Shown here in pieces: positions 23,153 through 35,962 of a stretch of 64,000 nucleotides of DNA. The stretch is from NCBI RefSeq assembly GCF_001619985.1, contig NW_017264206.1, forward strand, positions 434,001 through 498,000, read 5' to 3'. Made by a program: the position numbers and the translations under genes. Every line of letters starts with the position of its first letter. Within the stretch, counting starts at the first letter, position 1. This stretch comes from Xylona heveae TC161 (lineage: Eukaryota > Ascomycota > Xylonomycetes > Xylonales > Xylonaceae). The notes under the pieces were generated by a model. It searched no databases, was not told the origin of the DNA, and saw only the letters and a program-made list of their open reading frames with translations.

Positions 23153-24397
23153 TCTGAACGATTCGTTGGGAAACTTTCTGGTGATAAGACAGTAGTTATA
23201 AACAATTGATACTGATTCTTGGCGACCAATTGAAATCGTCCTCAAATGGGACTGGATAGCAGCTCAATTTCTGATTCTCTACTTGTTTCTTTCCGCATCT
23301 CACCGGCCTCACTAAACTGTATGTCGTGCACGGACCATCTCCGTCATGCTGTAGATCACATGACTGGAATTTGGGGTTCCTCGACTTTGGAGATAAGTTA
23401 CATCGAGGAAATCATTTTTAATTGAGATACAGAGCAATTCTCGAGTCATAATAGGGTAATATCAGAATAAATTCATCGAACACGGCTTTGAGAGTATTTA
23501 CACCGATCATCATTTCAGGACCATTTCGAACGTGGAGGTGTCTGTCAAAGCACCTCGATATTACGCTGTGTCTACTTGATGTGCCGAGGGAAACACGTCT
23601 TCCTCCATAGCGAAAGTATACTCTGGGAAGGGCATGGTACAATAACCTCCCAGATTCGCTCAGTCGCTGCTCAGAAATCACGCCCATTGGTACTCGTACA
23701 ATACTGCGCACTGCAGTGATTCCTTCCACATTATTGTTGTCGTACTACGTAGACCAATGCCATTGTAGCCAAAGTCGCTGAACGAATCACAATTCAAGCG
23801 GTTGACAAGGTTTACCCGCACCCACGTACCTCGTAACGCGCTGGGTTGCTGCGTCGCCTTAATATTTGCACTTGATCGATACCTGAAGCATTCCCCGGCC
23901 CAGAGTCTCCCAAGCGAAAAGAGAGTTTCCGACAACGATACTAACACCCACTTCAGTTCTATTCTTTATTCATCCCCAGTCCGCTCGCTTTGCCACGACC
24001 TCCTGTCAGCTCTGCCCTGCGATTTATCCTTTGACGCTTATTCGGTGAGTCCTGAGATCCTGCATGGCATCTATGTGTTCGCTCTTCCGCCCGACGCGGA
24101 GAGCGACTCCCTTTGTTTCGCACCAAGCAACTGAAATGCTGACATGTCGAAAAGTGAAACCAAAAGTGTTGCCCATATTCCTCGAAGACCTCCGGATTAA
24201 AAAGTTTCCTTCATTCGGCTGATGCCCATGTAGAGAGCTACCACGGCATCATATTCATCTCTCCACCGCTTTCGCGTTGACTTGGGAACTCCATCGTTCA
24301 GCCTCATTCTCGTTTCGCGAGCACACGACACGCGAGCAGTGTGATGATCGAACCTCAAGACTCAATCTAAGCGTTTGAATATTCTACTCAACAACTC
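23153..24397. promoter_or_regulatory. Divergent intergenic region, Mgr2 / FHA gene
   Basis: Upstream region of both genes. Frames on the minus strand near 23418-23947 and on the plus strand near 23802-24134 were read and show no family resemblance. Confidence 0.5.
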
Positions 24398-26755
24398 ATG
24401 ACTGCCGTTGCTTCGCCATTTCAGCATATTCCCCGGACGTCATGGAACGACGGTAACGGTGGCCAGCCAGGTCACAGCTCCATGGGTCCGGACGATATCT
24501 CCCGCATCTTTATGCCACGAAAAGCCGGCCAGCGAACTGGCTCGACTTCCTCCATCGCTTCATCTTCATCCTCCACATCGACGATCACAAACTCTGCCGC
24601 ACAGCCTAACGGAAACTCCGCTACCGGATCGAGCGAGGCCTCCGGCTGGGGCACGCGAAAGAAGCCATCAAGAGGCCTCTGGCCATCGTCCAAGGCCGAA
24701 CCCATCTCCGGAATCTCTCCTGCAAGGCCTCTTTCAGTTGCATCGCCTGCATCAGGGCCTTCGGCAGTTTCGGCAATGTCCGCAATCCATCAGCCTTCAC
24801 CGGTGATTCCCTCGCAACATATCCAGCAAAATGGCAACAGAGCCGCGGGCATCCAAGGCCAAGGAGAGGCTACGGCTATGCTCATACTACTCCCGATGAA
24901 TGGAACTTTTGAGCGAAAGACAATCACGGTTCCTTTTTATCCTGAAGTCCTGCGGATCGGTCGGCAAACAAATGCCAAGACGATTCCCACTCCTCTCAAT
25001 GGCTATTTCGACTCAAAAGTCCTGTCAAGACAGCATGCCGAAGTGTGGGCAGATAGAAGTGGAAAGGTATGGATTAGAGATGTCAAATCGTCCAATGGTA
25101 CCTTTGTAAACGGACAGCGATTGTCGCCAGAGAATAGAGATTCGGAACCCCATGAATTGCGAGACCAGGACATGCTGGAGCTGGGTATTGATATTGTTAG
25201 CGAGGACCAAAAAACGGTGGTACATCACAAGGTGGCTGCTCGTGTCGAACATGCTGGATTGAGCAGTCCAAATGCATTAGATCTTAACTTTGGGGATCTT
25301 GACCCGATGAATCCCAATTCATTGGCGGTGGGTCAGCAGCTGGGCCAAGGTGTCGCTCAGCTACGAGCACGAAATAACCAAGCTGGTTTGGGTACCAATG
25401 GCCGACTCGGACCAGCTAACCCTAGCGTCGCTGGCAGCAACATGAGTGCCATGGCGCAGCAACGAAACACAAACTTTTGGTTAACACCAGTAACAATGGA
25501 GCAAATTGTGAAGAAACTAATGGTAAGCCGAAGTTGTTCCTGAAAGCAAGCCTTGATCACTAGTGGAATTGTTCTAATTATTCCTTGGCAGACGGAGCTT
25601 CGAGTGGCCAGGCACCAGTCACAAGAGCTTCAGAGAACCGGAGAATATTTCAATACACTCCTGACGCACGATGGCAAGAAGGATAGCAAGCATCCAGCAA
25701 ATGAACTTTCCAAACCACGCCCAACAGGCACGCCGGTCAAGGTAGACATCAATGGGCGTTTCCCTGATCCTCCGGCTCCTCCGCCACAACAGCCGCTACC
25801 CGAGAAACCGGACTCTGCTCGGTTCAACGCAATAGACTCTGTCGCCCAGCCGTCACTCAGACGCTCTGACACTGAGCGACCAAAGGCTCCATCCATGAAC
25901 GGATCCATTTCAAAACCTGAATCGCCGCATCAAATAGTTTCTCTCATTGAAGCTTTGACAGCAGCGAAGAAGGAGATTGACGCCCAAGCAGCACGTGTCA
26001 AGAGCTTGGAGGAGCTGTTGACCCAAGAGCGCTCGGCTCGTGAGGGTGCAGAAGAGCGAGCCAAGCGCTTAGAGCTAGAGTCTACGACGGGCGGACTCGA
26101 CGGAACTCTAGAGGAAGGTGCAAGCCAAGAGACTGACGCTAACTCAGTCTCCAAATTTCCCGACCTCGACTCAAACGAGCCTAGCGATTCGACAGCGTCT
26201 ACCGATGGCGTAGATGATGAGGTACCAAGGGCGACATCGCAGGAAGCTTCGGCCGCAGAAGCCTCTGCTGCGCGTCTTCAGAAGAGGCTTGACCTCATGA
26301 CGATTGAAATGAACGAAATGAAGCAGCAGATGGAGAAGTACAAACGACGAGCCGAGGTCGCAGAGGAAGAGCGAGCCACCGAGAAAAAGAGCCTTGCAGA
26401 AATGGTCGAGTCCATTCGAAGAGACATGGAAGCTCAGGAAGGGAAGAGGACAAGGAATACCAACACGGAAATTGCTACACAGTCAGATGCTAGTCAATCA
26501 CGCTCCTATCAACGTTCTTCATCCCCATCGCCCTCTGCTTCGATGAGAGGCATCCTCTCCAGCGATCAAACAGCAACTGGCGATTCAGAAAAGTCAGGAC
26601 TACAGATGGACAATTCAGCAGCGCTGTCTCGGTCAGGAATGCTCGCCCAAAATCACCTGGCACAGTCTGCTCCTTACGCTTCCATACTTGGAGTGGTCGT
26701 GCTTGGTGTTGGATTAATGGCATTTCTGAATGGATGGCAGAAGATTGAGCGATAA
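24398..26755 (+). CDS. Tail-anchored FHA-domain protein (SLMAP / PRO45 / Far9-Far10-like)
   Basis: Two exons, 24398-25522 and 25592-26755, give 762 aa. After a Ser-rich disordered N-terminus, the FHA domain (about residues 165-285) shows the phosphothreonine-binding signature: LRIGRQTN, LSRQHAEVW and SSNGTFVNGQ. A short conserved helix (TPVTMEQIVKKLMTELRVAR) spans the intron, followed by a charged coiled-coil region (roughly residues 505-690). The last ~25 residues form one hydrophobic segment (ASILGVVVLGVGLMAFLNG) with a short polar end, as in tail-anchored proteins. This order is that of SLMAP-type subunits of STRIPAK (PRO45 in Sordaria; Far9/Far10 in yeast), which act at ER, nuclear envelope or mitochondria in cell fusion and fruiting. 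The orthology is inferred from architecture. Confidence 0.9.
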
Positions 26756-29310
26756 AAAGTCACTGTTACCGTTAAAGTCTCATAGCTTGTCATATTGGTC
26801 TTCGTGGCATCATTTCAAGTCAAGCTTTATCTCCCGGGCTGTTATTATTGTTCGGTTTTTCGAGCTCTCGCCTCGGCAAACTTGGAGAGTAGCATTCACT
26901 CATTCCCAACTGTACAACCCAAATTTGTTCTCTTCTTTCCAACCACCTCCCTACGGAATTCTCTCTGCGCTTTGCTGCCATTATCTTGACTTGATGAGGC
27001 GTATGTGCAGGAGCATGGCGTCTTGATCTTACCGATTTTCGCATATAAACATTCTTTCCTTTATGATTGTTCCGGCCATTTCTACGTCAGGGCATCACGT
27101 CTTTCGTTTTGGATCTGTACTCTCAGAATTTTGTGACTACAACTTACTCTGGGTTACAAAATACGCAATGCCTCGTTTGTGTATAAACGTGGGAGAACCT
27201 CAATTTTTGATCATTGAATCATTGGCTCAGTCACCAAAAAAGAGAACGAAGATGCATATTCTGTTCAATTCGGATAGATCGGTGCCGGCTTTGAGGTACT
27301 CTTTCGTCCATTTGTGGCAGGCAGTCATTTACACTCTCATTCCGACGTTGTAATAAACTTACATCTTTGCCTCTTTTGAGTCAGGCTTTCTCTTCATGTC
27401 TCCTTCGTTGGTCTCACTACAGCTCTTGGTCCTTGTCTTCCTTTCTCATTTCACAAATTCCACGGGCGAGCAGGCCTTGGTGATAGCCGAGGTTTGTGAT
27501 CCGGCGTGGAATTGCACCGGTATTGATCTCGTGTCCTGCTCTATGGTCGTCAGCGCGCGGCTGCTACCCCTATCATCCGGTCTTGACTCGATCTTCTTAG
27601 CGTCCATCTATTCGGCTATGTTTCAAGCCTCGTCCCTGTATTTTCAGCATATTTTAGTGTCTTCTGTCCTTCATTCGGGTCCGACCTCTCTTTCCTCATT
27701 TTGTGTTTTTCTTTATATTTTGCTCTCGGCCGGGATTTTAATCCCTTTTCCGCGCTCCTTTGTTCTCTCTACTGTTTCATTGTAATCTTGTAATTTTTTT
27801 TTCTTTTTCATATCTTTGAACCATGCACCTCTAGCGACTGGCATGCCGGGGCAAGTCAGTTGAGCGAGCGCGAATTGCAAATTGCTAGGATTATGATGAT
27901 GATGAACTACAACCCTACAAGGCGACTTTGTCTCTTATTTCCCTTTTTCTTCTTCTTTTCTTTTGTCATCTTGTCTATTACCTCCAACTTCGACTACAAG
28001 TCTCACAAAGTCACCTCTTACGTGTTGAGCTGTGCGTGCTAAATCTGAGTAGCACCACCCAAGCGCACATACCTGACGAGTCGTTTATCTTAATCTGGAT
28101 AGGATAAGATAGGGTGGCTCCTTTCACTCTCAACCCACATTAGCTCATTTTACCCCTTCTTTCCTCTCATCATTTTGTTACTTGCTTTTGTTACTTCTTG
28201 TGGCACTAGTGTCGCATCTTCATGTGTACCTTTTTATTTGATAGGAGATTTTATATACGTATATATTCTTATCCATACTTACTTTACTAACTCCTTCTTT
28301 AATCGATTCATATCTTCTTGTATTGTCCCTTTTCCGGAAATGCTCCACATTACTGTGAGCTCTCTCTCTCCGACAATAACCGGTTAATCGGTAGATCCAG
28401 TCGACCGCCGCATCTTGGACTCTTTGTGCGAATGGGCATAACCTGGAGCAACGATCGATGGGTGGAAGTGGCGATTGAGACGTACTCTCCAAACCCGCGT
28501 GCGAAGAATCAGACCCGAAGGTGGATTTATTTATATAACATGCTTATTTTTTTTCCACGACATAAAAAGGAAGATTGACGAGAAGATGATGGAGAGGCGC
28601 ATATATCGGATATGTAAGTTGGTTTACGACAATCTCAAATACGACGGTTACCCGTGGGAGTCGAGCTAAGGTAGAGAGCGTATGGGCCATCTGGGGAAAG
28701 TCGCAAGTTTAAACGCCCTGACGCTTGAGGTTGGAAGCAGGTGTTCCGACACCACGTACTCCGTACTCCCCTCGCTCCATACAGAGAGTACTTTGAGTGA
28801 CTCTAGCGAAATCGCCGCGGAACCCACCCTCGGATCGGAAGGAAGCTACCGTATAATACCAATGGAAGTAGCCGCTAAATAATTAGGGCTTGTCGAAACA
28901 GCCGCCGCGCAGCCGCGGGAACATCACAACATTGAACAGCCTCCCAGCATTATCACGATGCTACGAAACTGGAAAAGATTTTGCAAACTTGGAATTGGGA
29001 TGAGACCAGAAACAACAAGGATTGTCGGAAATTGTCCAATTTTATCCAAAATTCGTGTCACATACTAAATGTCCGTCTCAGAGGAACAGGAATTGGTACG
29101 CATTTGAATCCCCCGAATGTTGAAATCCATTGGCCATGACATTCTCTTGAAACCGAAACAATGTATTTACTTGCAATCTATACTCATGTACAAGAATTGA
29201 GGTCTTCATCACTTGCACATTGATTTCCAAGTTCTGACCCTTCATCCATTGTAATTAACCAGCCCGCAGTTGCCTTGGACCCACGAGCTGCAAGCATAAT
29301 ACATCTGCCT
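26756..29310. other. 2.5 kb intergenic region, pyrimidine-rich on the plus strand
   Basis: Lies between the 3' ends of the FHA gene (+) and the KP4-like gene (-). The stretch 27370-28400 is T-rich and yields Ser/Leu/Phe-rich open frames that look like composition artefacts. The motif TACTCCGTA occurs at 28757. Confidence 0.5.
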
Positions 29311-29691
29311 TTAAGCAACATAGTTGACAGTCACCATGCCGGTGCTGACATCGTTTCCAGGAAGGATTGGGCAACTACCGCAAGAATTGCACCCGTGGTT
29401 GGCAAGGTCACCCAGCTTCGACTTGATGGTGCCAGCATCGAGGCCCTGAGGGTAATTCTGGACGAAGACGCAGACTTGGCCATTCTGGAGCGAGCCCTCG
29501 CAGCTGTGGCAAGTAACGTGCTGCCCATTGGCAAACCAAGTGTCATCGGAGATGCCGTTCATCTGGTCCTGCAACCACGAGAGGTTAACAGCACAGCCGC
29601 GGCAGTTGCTGCTTCCCCGGCAGTTGATTCCAAGGCCGGAGACAAGGGGAGAGATGAGGGCAAGCGCCGCACCGACGATTTGGAAGCGCAT
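29311..29691 (-). CDS. KP4-like secreted cysteine-rich protein
   Basis: A single exon of 126 aa. The first ~20 residues (MRFQIVGAALALISPLVSG) form a signal peptide. The mature part starts LGINCRGSSNCRGC and continues WFANGQHVTCHSC, VCVFVQNYP, HGCNSCGSCPILPGNDVSTG and ends TVNYV, the spacing seen in the KP4 killer-toxin-like family of fungi. Nine cysteines are present. KP4 was first known from a smut virus, but genomic copies are common in moulds as host genes, often secreted in contact with plants or competing fungi. It looks whole. Its biological role here is not visible; activity should not be assumed. Confidence 0.85.
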   Translation of the reverse strand: MRFQIVGAALALISPLVSGLGINCRGSSNCRGCAVNLSWLQDQMNGISDDTWFANGQHVTCHSCEGSLQNGQVCVFVQNYPQGLDAGTIKSKLGDLANHGCNSCGSCPILPGNDVSTGMVTVNYVA

Positions 29692-32600
29692 TTTCGAAGA
29701 CTAAAATTTCCCAAAAAGGATCGTTAGAATGACTTTTTTCATGTCAAACGAGATGGTGGTACAGATGAAGATACCTAAATAAAAGCTCCTTGAAGCAGAT
29801 TCAGGGATTTGGCTTGACGATGAACGACGAGATGTCCTGTTTTTAAGATTTTCATCAGTGATTGTTAAACCTCGATCAACTGTGAGACTCACCTCAGACA
29901 ATTGACACAGGTTTTGCAATGCTTTGGTATTGTGCTGACGAACTTCCAACGAGAGATTGACTGGCATATTTAAATCATTTCCTAGCTAGCAGTTCGGCAC
30001 GGCGGTGGCCCGGCACATTGCCCCCCTTTCGCCCCCGCACCATGAAGGCGTATCAAGACCTCAAAAGGCACGATTCAGCTCAGATTCTCGGGATCTTGCC
30101 GTAGGTAAACCCGATTGGCACGAGATTCTCACAAAACGCTATCAAGAGCAGGGTATCCAGGGCCAACGCGGCTATCATATTGAGCTCGTTCGAATCACGC
30201 CGGGAGATCGATTGTAGTGGGTTGTCAACAGAATGTCCGGATATCGGACCACCACTCTAATTCCTTGCTGAATTGGATAACTATGAGATAGCATGATTAG
30301 GGTTCAGGGATCGGTTCTCCATACCATGTTCCTTACCGGTCATGGAAGGGGATGTAGACAAGCAATTGATCATTTCATCGTTGGACTGGGCGCGTGCGCG
30401 TGAGGAGATGGGTATGAAAAAACGAGACAGCGGAATACTTGTTAACCCTATTAGTATGAAACCTGGCAATTACACAAGGAAACCCCAATTAGAGAAGGTG
30501 TTTGGCAATCCGAACAGTACACCCTGTTCATGCAGGTCACAACAAACTAAAGAGTTCTGTTGCAAGCTCCACTTAAGAACAATTCGTGGTGGAGATTCTC
30601 TTACACTTAGCTGTGCTGATGAGGATCACGGTCTCACTTCCTTGTAAAGTAATTCTAATAGAGAATAAAATATTAGTTATCAAGGGGCCTCTCTGCTAAT
30701 CAGTATTCGTTCTTGTGGCCGTATATTCGAAAGGGAAATTACCGCAATGTGGACAGTGAGACAGTAGTTTTAAGTTTGGAAGAGATTCCACCAGATAAAT
30801 AGCGGTCTTGGTAGATGACAAGACAAACAAAGATTTCGAAAGGTAGAAAGATACTGAGTCGACTTGAGTTTGGAGTCAATGTTTAAACTGGCAAAAGTCT
30901 GCAATATCTGTAAGATTTCACAGCAGGTTTCTTGTTTAATTTGTGAAAATTGAGCAATCTTTTGCATTGACTAGGATGTACCTGTCAAACGAGTTAATTT
31001 TGCTTGGTATACAACAGTAAACGTAGAACTAAGACCCAGTGGTATAGTAGGGGGAAATCGGAAGTAAATGGAGAAAAAATCAAATCAAAAAAACACGAGC
31101 TACAAAGACACCCAGGTCGTTTGTTTGTACTTTGCCCCACACCATCGAGCCACTCTAGATCTACAAGATCAGGTCAAGGGGGCAAGCAGTCGAGTGTTTC
31201 TGAAGAACCTTGACTAGGATAAAACAGCCGTGTACTTTAGAAAGTGTTTCATTTGCTTTGAACGGTTAGCTTGATCAAACAGAGCACAATCTACTCCAGA
31301 AAGATAGGAAGTCGAGCATCGGCTGAGCTCTTTGGTTCTTTGACATCCATCCCCTACACGATAGGTATGTTGAAGCGTTTCCCAGTAGCAGTACAGCGTT
31401 CCAAACCAGACAAGTAGGGGTAAGGGAGTTCGAGGGACGAAACAAACCAACCAACGTGGGCTAGACAAAGGGTAACCAAGTCTGCCAAGAGACCAGTTCT
31501 TTTGGTACCCGGTTGACCGGAGATTTCTGGCGTTCGTGGGCCACTTTTTGGCGCGCTTTTCTTTTCTGTTCTTTTCTTTTCTTTTTTACCTTTTTTTCCC
31601 GTTCACTTCATCCTCATAGAACTTTCGTATAATTTCGGTCGTTGAATACACCATATGACGTAAGCTAAGCCGGATACGAATTAGTGGTAGTTTTTTTTTA
31701 TTTTTTTGTTTAATTTTTGCTATATACTGTAAGTTGAGCAAACTAAAATCGGTGCTATGTTAAATACTGACGATTTGTTACTTCAAAAGTTGCACGTTTT
31801 GCTTCTTCGATCGGCCTCACTCGTATTCACAAAGTTTGATATCCTTGCTATAATTGCTCTGTACGGAATCTTGTCCGAAGTAGAGGTTGCTTTGGTTTAC
31901 CAGGATAAATCGAACCGATCAGTAAATATGGTGGGATCAATTAATTTATCTCAATTTATACGCCGACTCATGCTTGCACGTACCAGGGGTTCTCCTTGTC
32001 GCTTATGCCGGCGTCTAACGGAGAAGAGATGCCAAGCGGCTAATCTTCTGGCTCTGCCGCCCTAAAAACACAACTTAAGCTCTCACTCGTTCAACCCCAG
32101 CCAATGATCTAACATATAACCTCCGATGCACTACATCAGGTGCCTCCCATGGCGGATGTAGCGGGCGAGTACTTGGGCGCAATGTCACTCCTCGTACGAA
32201 ATTTGTTCATCGAGACGTTGCAGCAAGGTTTTGAACCATTTTTTAGTGGGCCTCGCTCTGCGAAATTTCCCGAGATTTCCCGCCACGGGCCGGTTATCCG
32301 CGCTGTTCTCAGGAAGGTTACGTGGGAAATTTTATGACAAAGTTTGATCGTTAGTTTTGCGACTTCGATGCAATTGTGACTGGAAAATCAGCTCTGTTCT
32401 GATAATAGAAAAGGTCTGCTTGCGCCGTTATGGGGCAGTTTTTGGTGCAGAAGAATCATGCACAATCATGTCAACAAGGGGATCTGAAGATTTTACATCG
32501 AGGTCACACATACTCCGTATGTACGTTCTGCTTGACGCGCCGAAATAACTTTGAAAAGAGAACTAAGTATGATGATAGAATTGGTTAATAATGTCGGGCC

Positions 32601-33015
32601 GCCATCTGCCGACATCTCAATCTTTTTGAAACAAAAAATTGCTGGACCCACAAGATGCCTGCAGTACAGTATCTACATACCTCCCTACTAGGTATGTAGC
32701 ATGGATCTTGCCAGACAATTGCACCCACATTTCTCTCCACGGGGATGCTGGGGCGGGCTCAATGAACCAGCTGAATTCTGATAATTTGGGCACGGTATGC
32801 CTGTTGGCTCCCCCCGCCGCCGCTCTGACGCGGCAGCGCCCCCCCGGACGCTCAATGAAAAATGGCGGCTTTATGCTCGTTCAGAGCTTTTCCAGTTTAA
32901 CAGTGCCTCTTCCTCCCGAGCTCTGGCCAAGAATTTTGTGGGGGTTGTCAAGATGGAATGACTCTCGTTCCAACCAGTGTGATTTGCTTCCAGATCTTGT
33001 TTGCTGTCGTCTACA
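29692..33015. other. 3.3 kb intergenic region, AT-rich in the middle
   Basis: Between the starts of the KP4-like gene (-) and the GT69 gene (+). A frame at 30005-30217 on the plus strand (GKPDWHEILTKRYQEQGIQG near its end) has some protein character but no family match. The block 30650-32100 is AT-rich with no open frame of note. TACTCCGTA occurs at 32513. This could be an old repeat area, but I could not identify an element. Confidence 0.45.
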
Positions 33016-34647
33016 ATGCAGCGTCAGGGTCACTCTTATGAATTGTTACCAACGTCGAGTGAAAGAGCCGGAGATTCTTCTGCAGGAGATGAATCCGGTC
33101 ACACTATTTTGCTCGCAAAGCTTTGGCACGCCTGCAAAGATAGACCTGCCGCTGAAGTGTCTTATTACTCAATCGTGTGGATCGCTCTTTCGAGTGTGGG
33201 TCGCAAAATCCGCCGCTTCTCCTTCATATCACTGTTCTTCCTGGCGCTCCTTGCGCTGATTATCCTTACCCCTTTACTGAATCCCTCTTATCTCCACCGG
33301 CCGGCTCACTACGTCGGTGGCAACCCATTCAACGAAAAGGTCTTCATAGCAGCCAATATTGTTGATGCAGATCTTATCCGGGGTGCATGGGGACAGGCTG
33401 TGATAGGATTGATTGACGAACTCGGGGCTGAGAATACCTACCTCAGCATCTACGAAAATGACAGTGGCCCTGAAACCAGGGAAGCTCTTGCTGAGCTGCG
33501 GCAGAAAGTCAAATGTAGGAGCTTGGAATTCAACCTTTTCTTTTCTTGCTTTCGCATGTAAAGCGGACTTTTCGATGCATTCTGGTGCTAATTCTCATGT
33601 CTTGAACAAGGCCGATCAACAATCATTTCAGAACACCTCCCGAGGGAAAATATTCCAAAGGTAGAGTTACCGTCGGGAGAGAAACGCATCAAACGGATTG
33701 AGTACTTGGCCACAGTGCGAAACCGAGCGCTGCAGCCTCTTGATACCATTGGCAAATTTACCGCGTTTGACAAAATTCTCTTCCTGAACGACGTTGTCTT
33801 CTCTCCAGTCGATGCGGCAAACCTTCTTTTCTCTACCAATATTGACTCTGAGGGGCGTGCTCAGTACTCAGCTGCCTGTGCTGTTGACTTTATCAACCCC
33901 TTCAAGTTCTATGACACATTTGCGACTCGAGATGTCAACGGACACAGTATGGGAGTCCCTTTCTTTCCCTGGTTTACTCCTGGTCAGAGTAGGAATGATG
34001 TATTAAGCGGCAAAGACGCCATTCCCGTCCAAAGTTGCTGGGGCGGAATGGTTGCATTCGATGCAATGTGGTTTCAACCACCCAAAGCTTCATGGATTCC
34101 TGCAGGATTAGGTATGTATCGATCCCCTCTGCCATCGTCCATTGCATGCTTGCTAAACTTTGTTATAGACCTTCAGCAGTCTGTAGACCACGTTCCACAG
34201 CCTCCGCTCCGCTTTCGCGCTGAAAAGGAAATGTTCTGGGAGAGCTCCGAATGCTGCCTCATTCATGCAGACATTCAAGCCGCAGCTGCAGTTCGCACCG
34301 GTACTCTCAAGGGCATATACGTGAATCCGTTCATCCGCGTTGCATACGACGAATCGACTCAGAGATGGCTAGAAACGACCCGGCGCTTTGAAAAGTTGTA
34401 TCCTCCCATCCACCGTCTCATTTCCAAAATCGCTGGCCTGCCCAGACTAAACTCTCGTCGCCTCGAGAGCCCAGGCCAGTCTGTGAATCATACCGTGTGG
34501 ATTCCTGCTCCTCACAATCGATTTGAAGATGTGCGAGACACAGCACCTCCTGGCGGCTTTTGTGGCATACGTGCCTTGCAAGTCTTGAAAACAAAGCGCA
34601 AACCCGGGGAGAAAATGTGGGAGGTCGTACCTATGCCAGCTCAGTAA
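33016..34647 (+). CDS. Glycosyltransferase family 69 (CAP59/CMT1-like alpha-1,3-mannosyltransferase)
   Basis: Three exons, 33016-33514, 33611-34111 and 34169-34647, give 492 aa. A type II topology is visible: a short cytosolic N-terminus, then one TM segment (about residues 68-88, FSFISLFFLALLALIILTPL), then a luminal catalytic domain. Conserved CAP59/CMT1 blocks are KVFIAANIVDADLIRGAWG, YLSIYENDSGPETREALAEL, EYLATVRNRALQPL, FDKILFLNDVVFSPVDAANLL, PVQSCWGGMVAFDAMWF and FWESSECCLIHADIQ. CMT1 of Cryptococcus adds alpha-1,3-mannose and CAP59 is needed for capsule; in moulds the role is probably cell-wall or glycan mannosylation in the Golgi. The ATG at 33016 is the first in frame before the TM segment. 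The precise acceptor of this paralogue is unknown. Confidence 0.9.
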
Positions 34648-35962
34648 CGCGGGGATGGGTATCCAGCGTTGACGAACGTATTGCATTTTTATCTTTCTCT
34701 TATGAATGTTCTCTCTTACTTTCAATCTCTTTTACTATTCATCTGCAAATTGCACTGCTATGGCGTATTGTATGAAGGTTCTATGTATTATAGCGAGATT
34801 TGCTATTCACGGTCTATGTATATTTTTCAAAAAGACTGGAAAGGTACACTGTTTATAGATAATTATGTATCTGCCCTTGCACGGCCGTTCCCGCAGTTGC
34901 TGCTGCTGCTACTGCTGCTACTACTTTTGCAATGTGTCCCATTCGATTCTTCTGGATCAATACATTAATATTTCATCCGTCACTTGGACGTTTTTGGTGT
35001 TTCCCGCCTCTCAGCATTCCATTGTCCTTCTTAATGCCAACTGCGCTATATATAATCTATACCAGAACTCCGCCGTTGAACGTTCGATTATTTCATGCAT
35101 ATTGTAATCAAGTTTTCAACTATGCTTCGAGCATTTACACACGCGTCTCTATCTATATGCCTTGAGCCCACTTGTTGACTATTTTTTTTTTCCATTGGGA
35201 ACCTAACCACCCCCTCACCCCCTCTGCAGAACCAACTTTTGGCCAAGGTTTGGCCAGGTTTATGGAGTCGGTTCCAGATAGAAGCCGGTCTGCGGGATGT
35301 ATGTCCATCTGGGGAGTCCGCGGCTAAACCCTCTCCAAAGCTGCGTTGCTGTGGACAATGCGGCATAATTACTACACGGCTGATCGGTGATCACAAAACT
35401 TTTTGGAAGAGAAAGAAGCATTAGAACTTACTGTACTGTTCAAAATGAAGTTTGTCGAGCTTTCAGGAATTCGGGGCATTCCTGCATGAAATACTCTGCT
35501 CTGTTTGCGCCAGGTGTGCGAACCAGCGGTTTAGATTGGCTTTTTCGCGCTCATTTAATCGGAGAACCCTGGCTTTGAATAAGATGCTCCAGCGCTGGCG
35601 GCGCATAGCACTGTAAAGTCTGTAATGGAAGTGAGTAGCCTGTATATCTTGAGCGGAGACGCAGAGGCGCGGGAGACAGGAGACACGGGGACGTTGGTTG
35701 ACTGGGAAATTGGGAATTTCTGATGGTTGCAAGTCTCAATATAAGTCTAAGCCCTATATTTCTACAAAGTTATACTTGGTATTGATCATAATTTTTCTAT
35801 TTAACAGAGGAAATATCATATATTGGAGTATAAAAAAGATGAAACATCTCGTATAAGTCCCTGGGGGCGGTCAGCTGAAGAGGCCGGGTGTTCATTGAAC
35901 ATGAACGGCCACGCAACACCAACATCCATTCTTGAAGAACAAAAGCGGATGACGGAAACTTG
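34648..35962. other. Convergent intergenic region, GT69 / AN1-APH
   Basis: Joint 3' region of two converging genes. It holds an imperfect (CTG)n repeat near 34898-34926. No supported gene. Confidence 0.5.

Noticed and set aside
30005-30217. 70-codon plus-strand frame with some protein character
   Set aside because: No family resemblance, no supporting splice sites and it lies in an AT-rich gene-poor stretch; left as unassigned.
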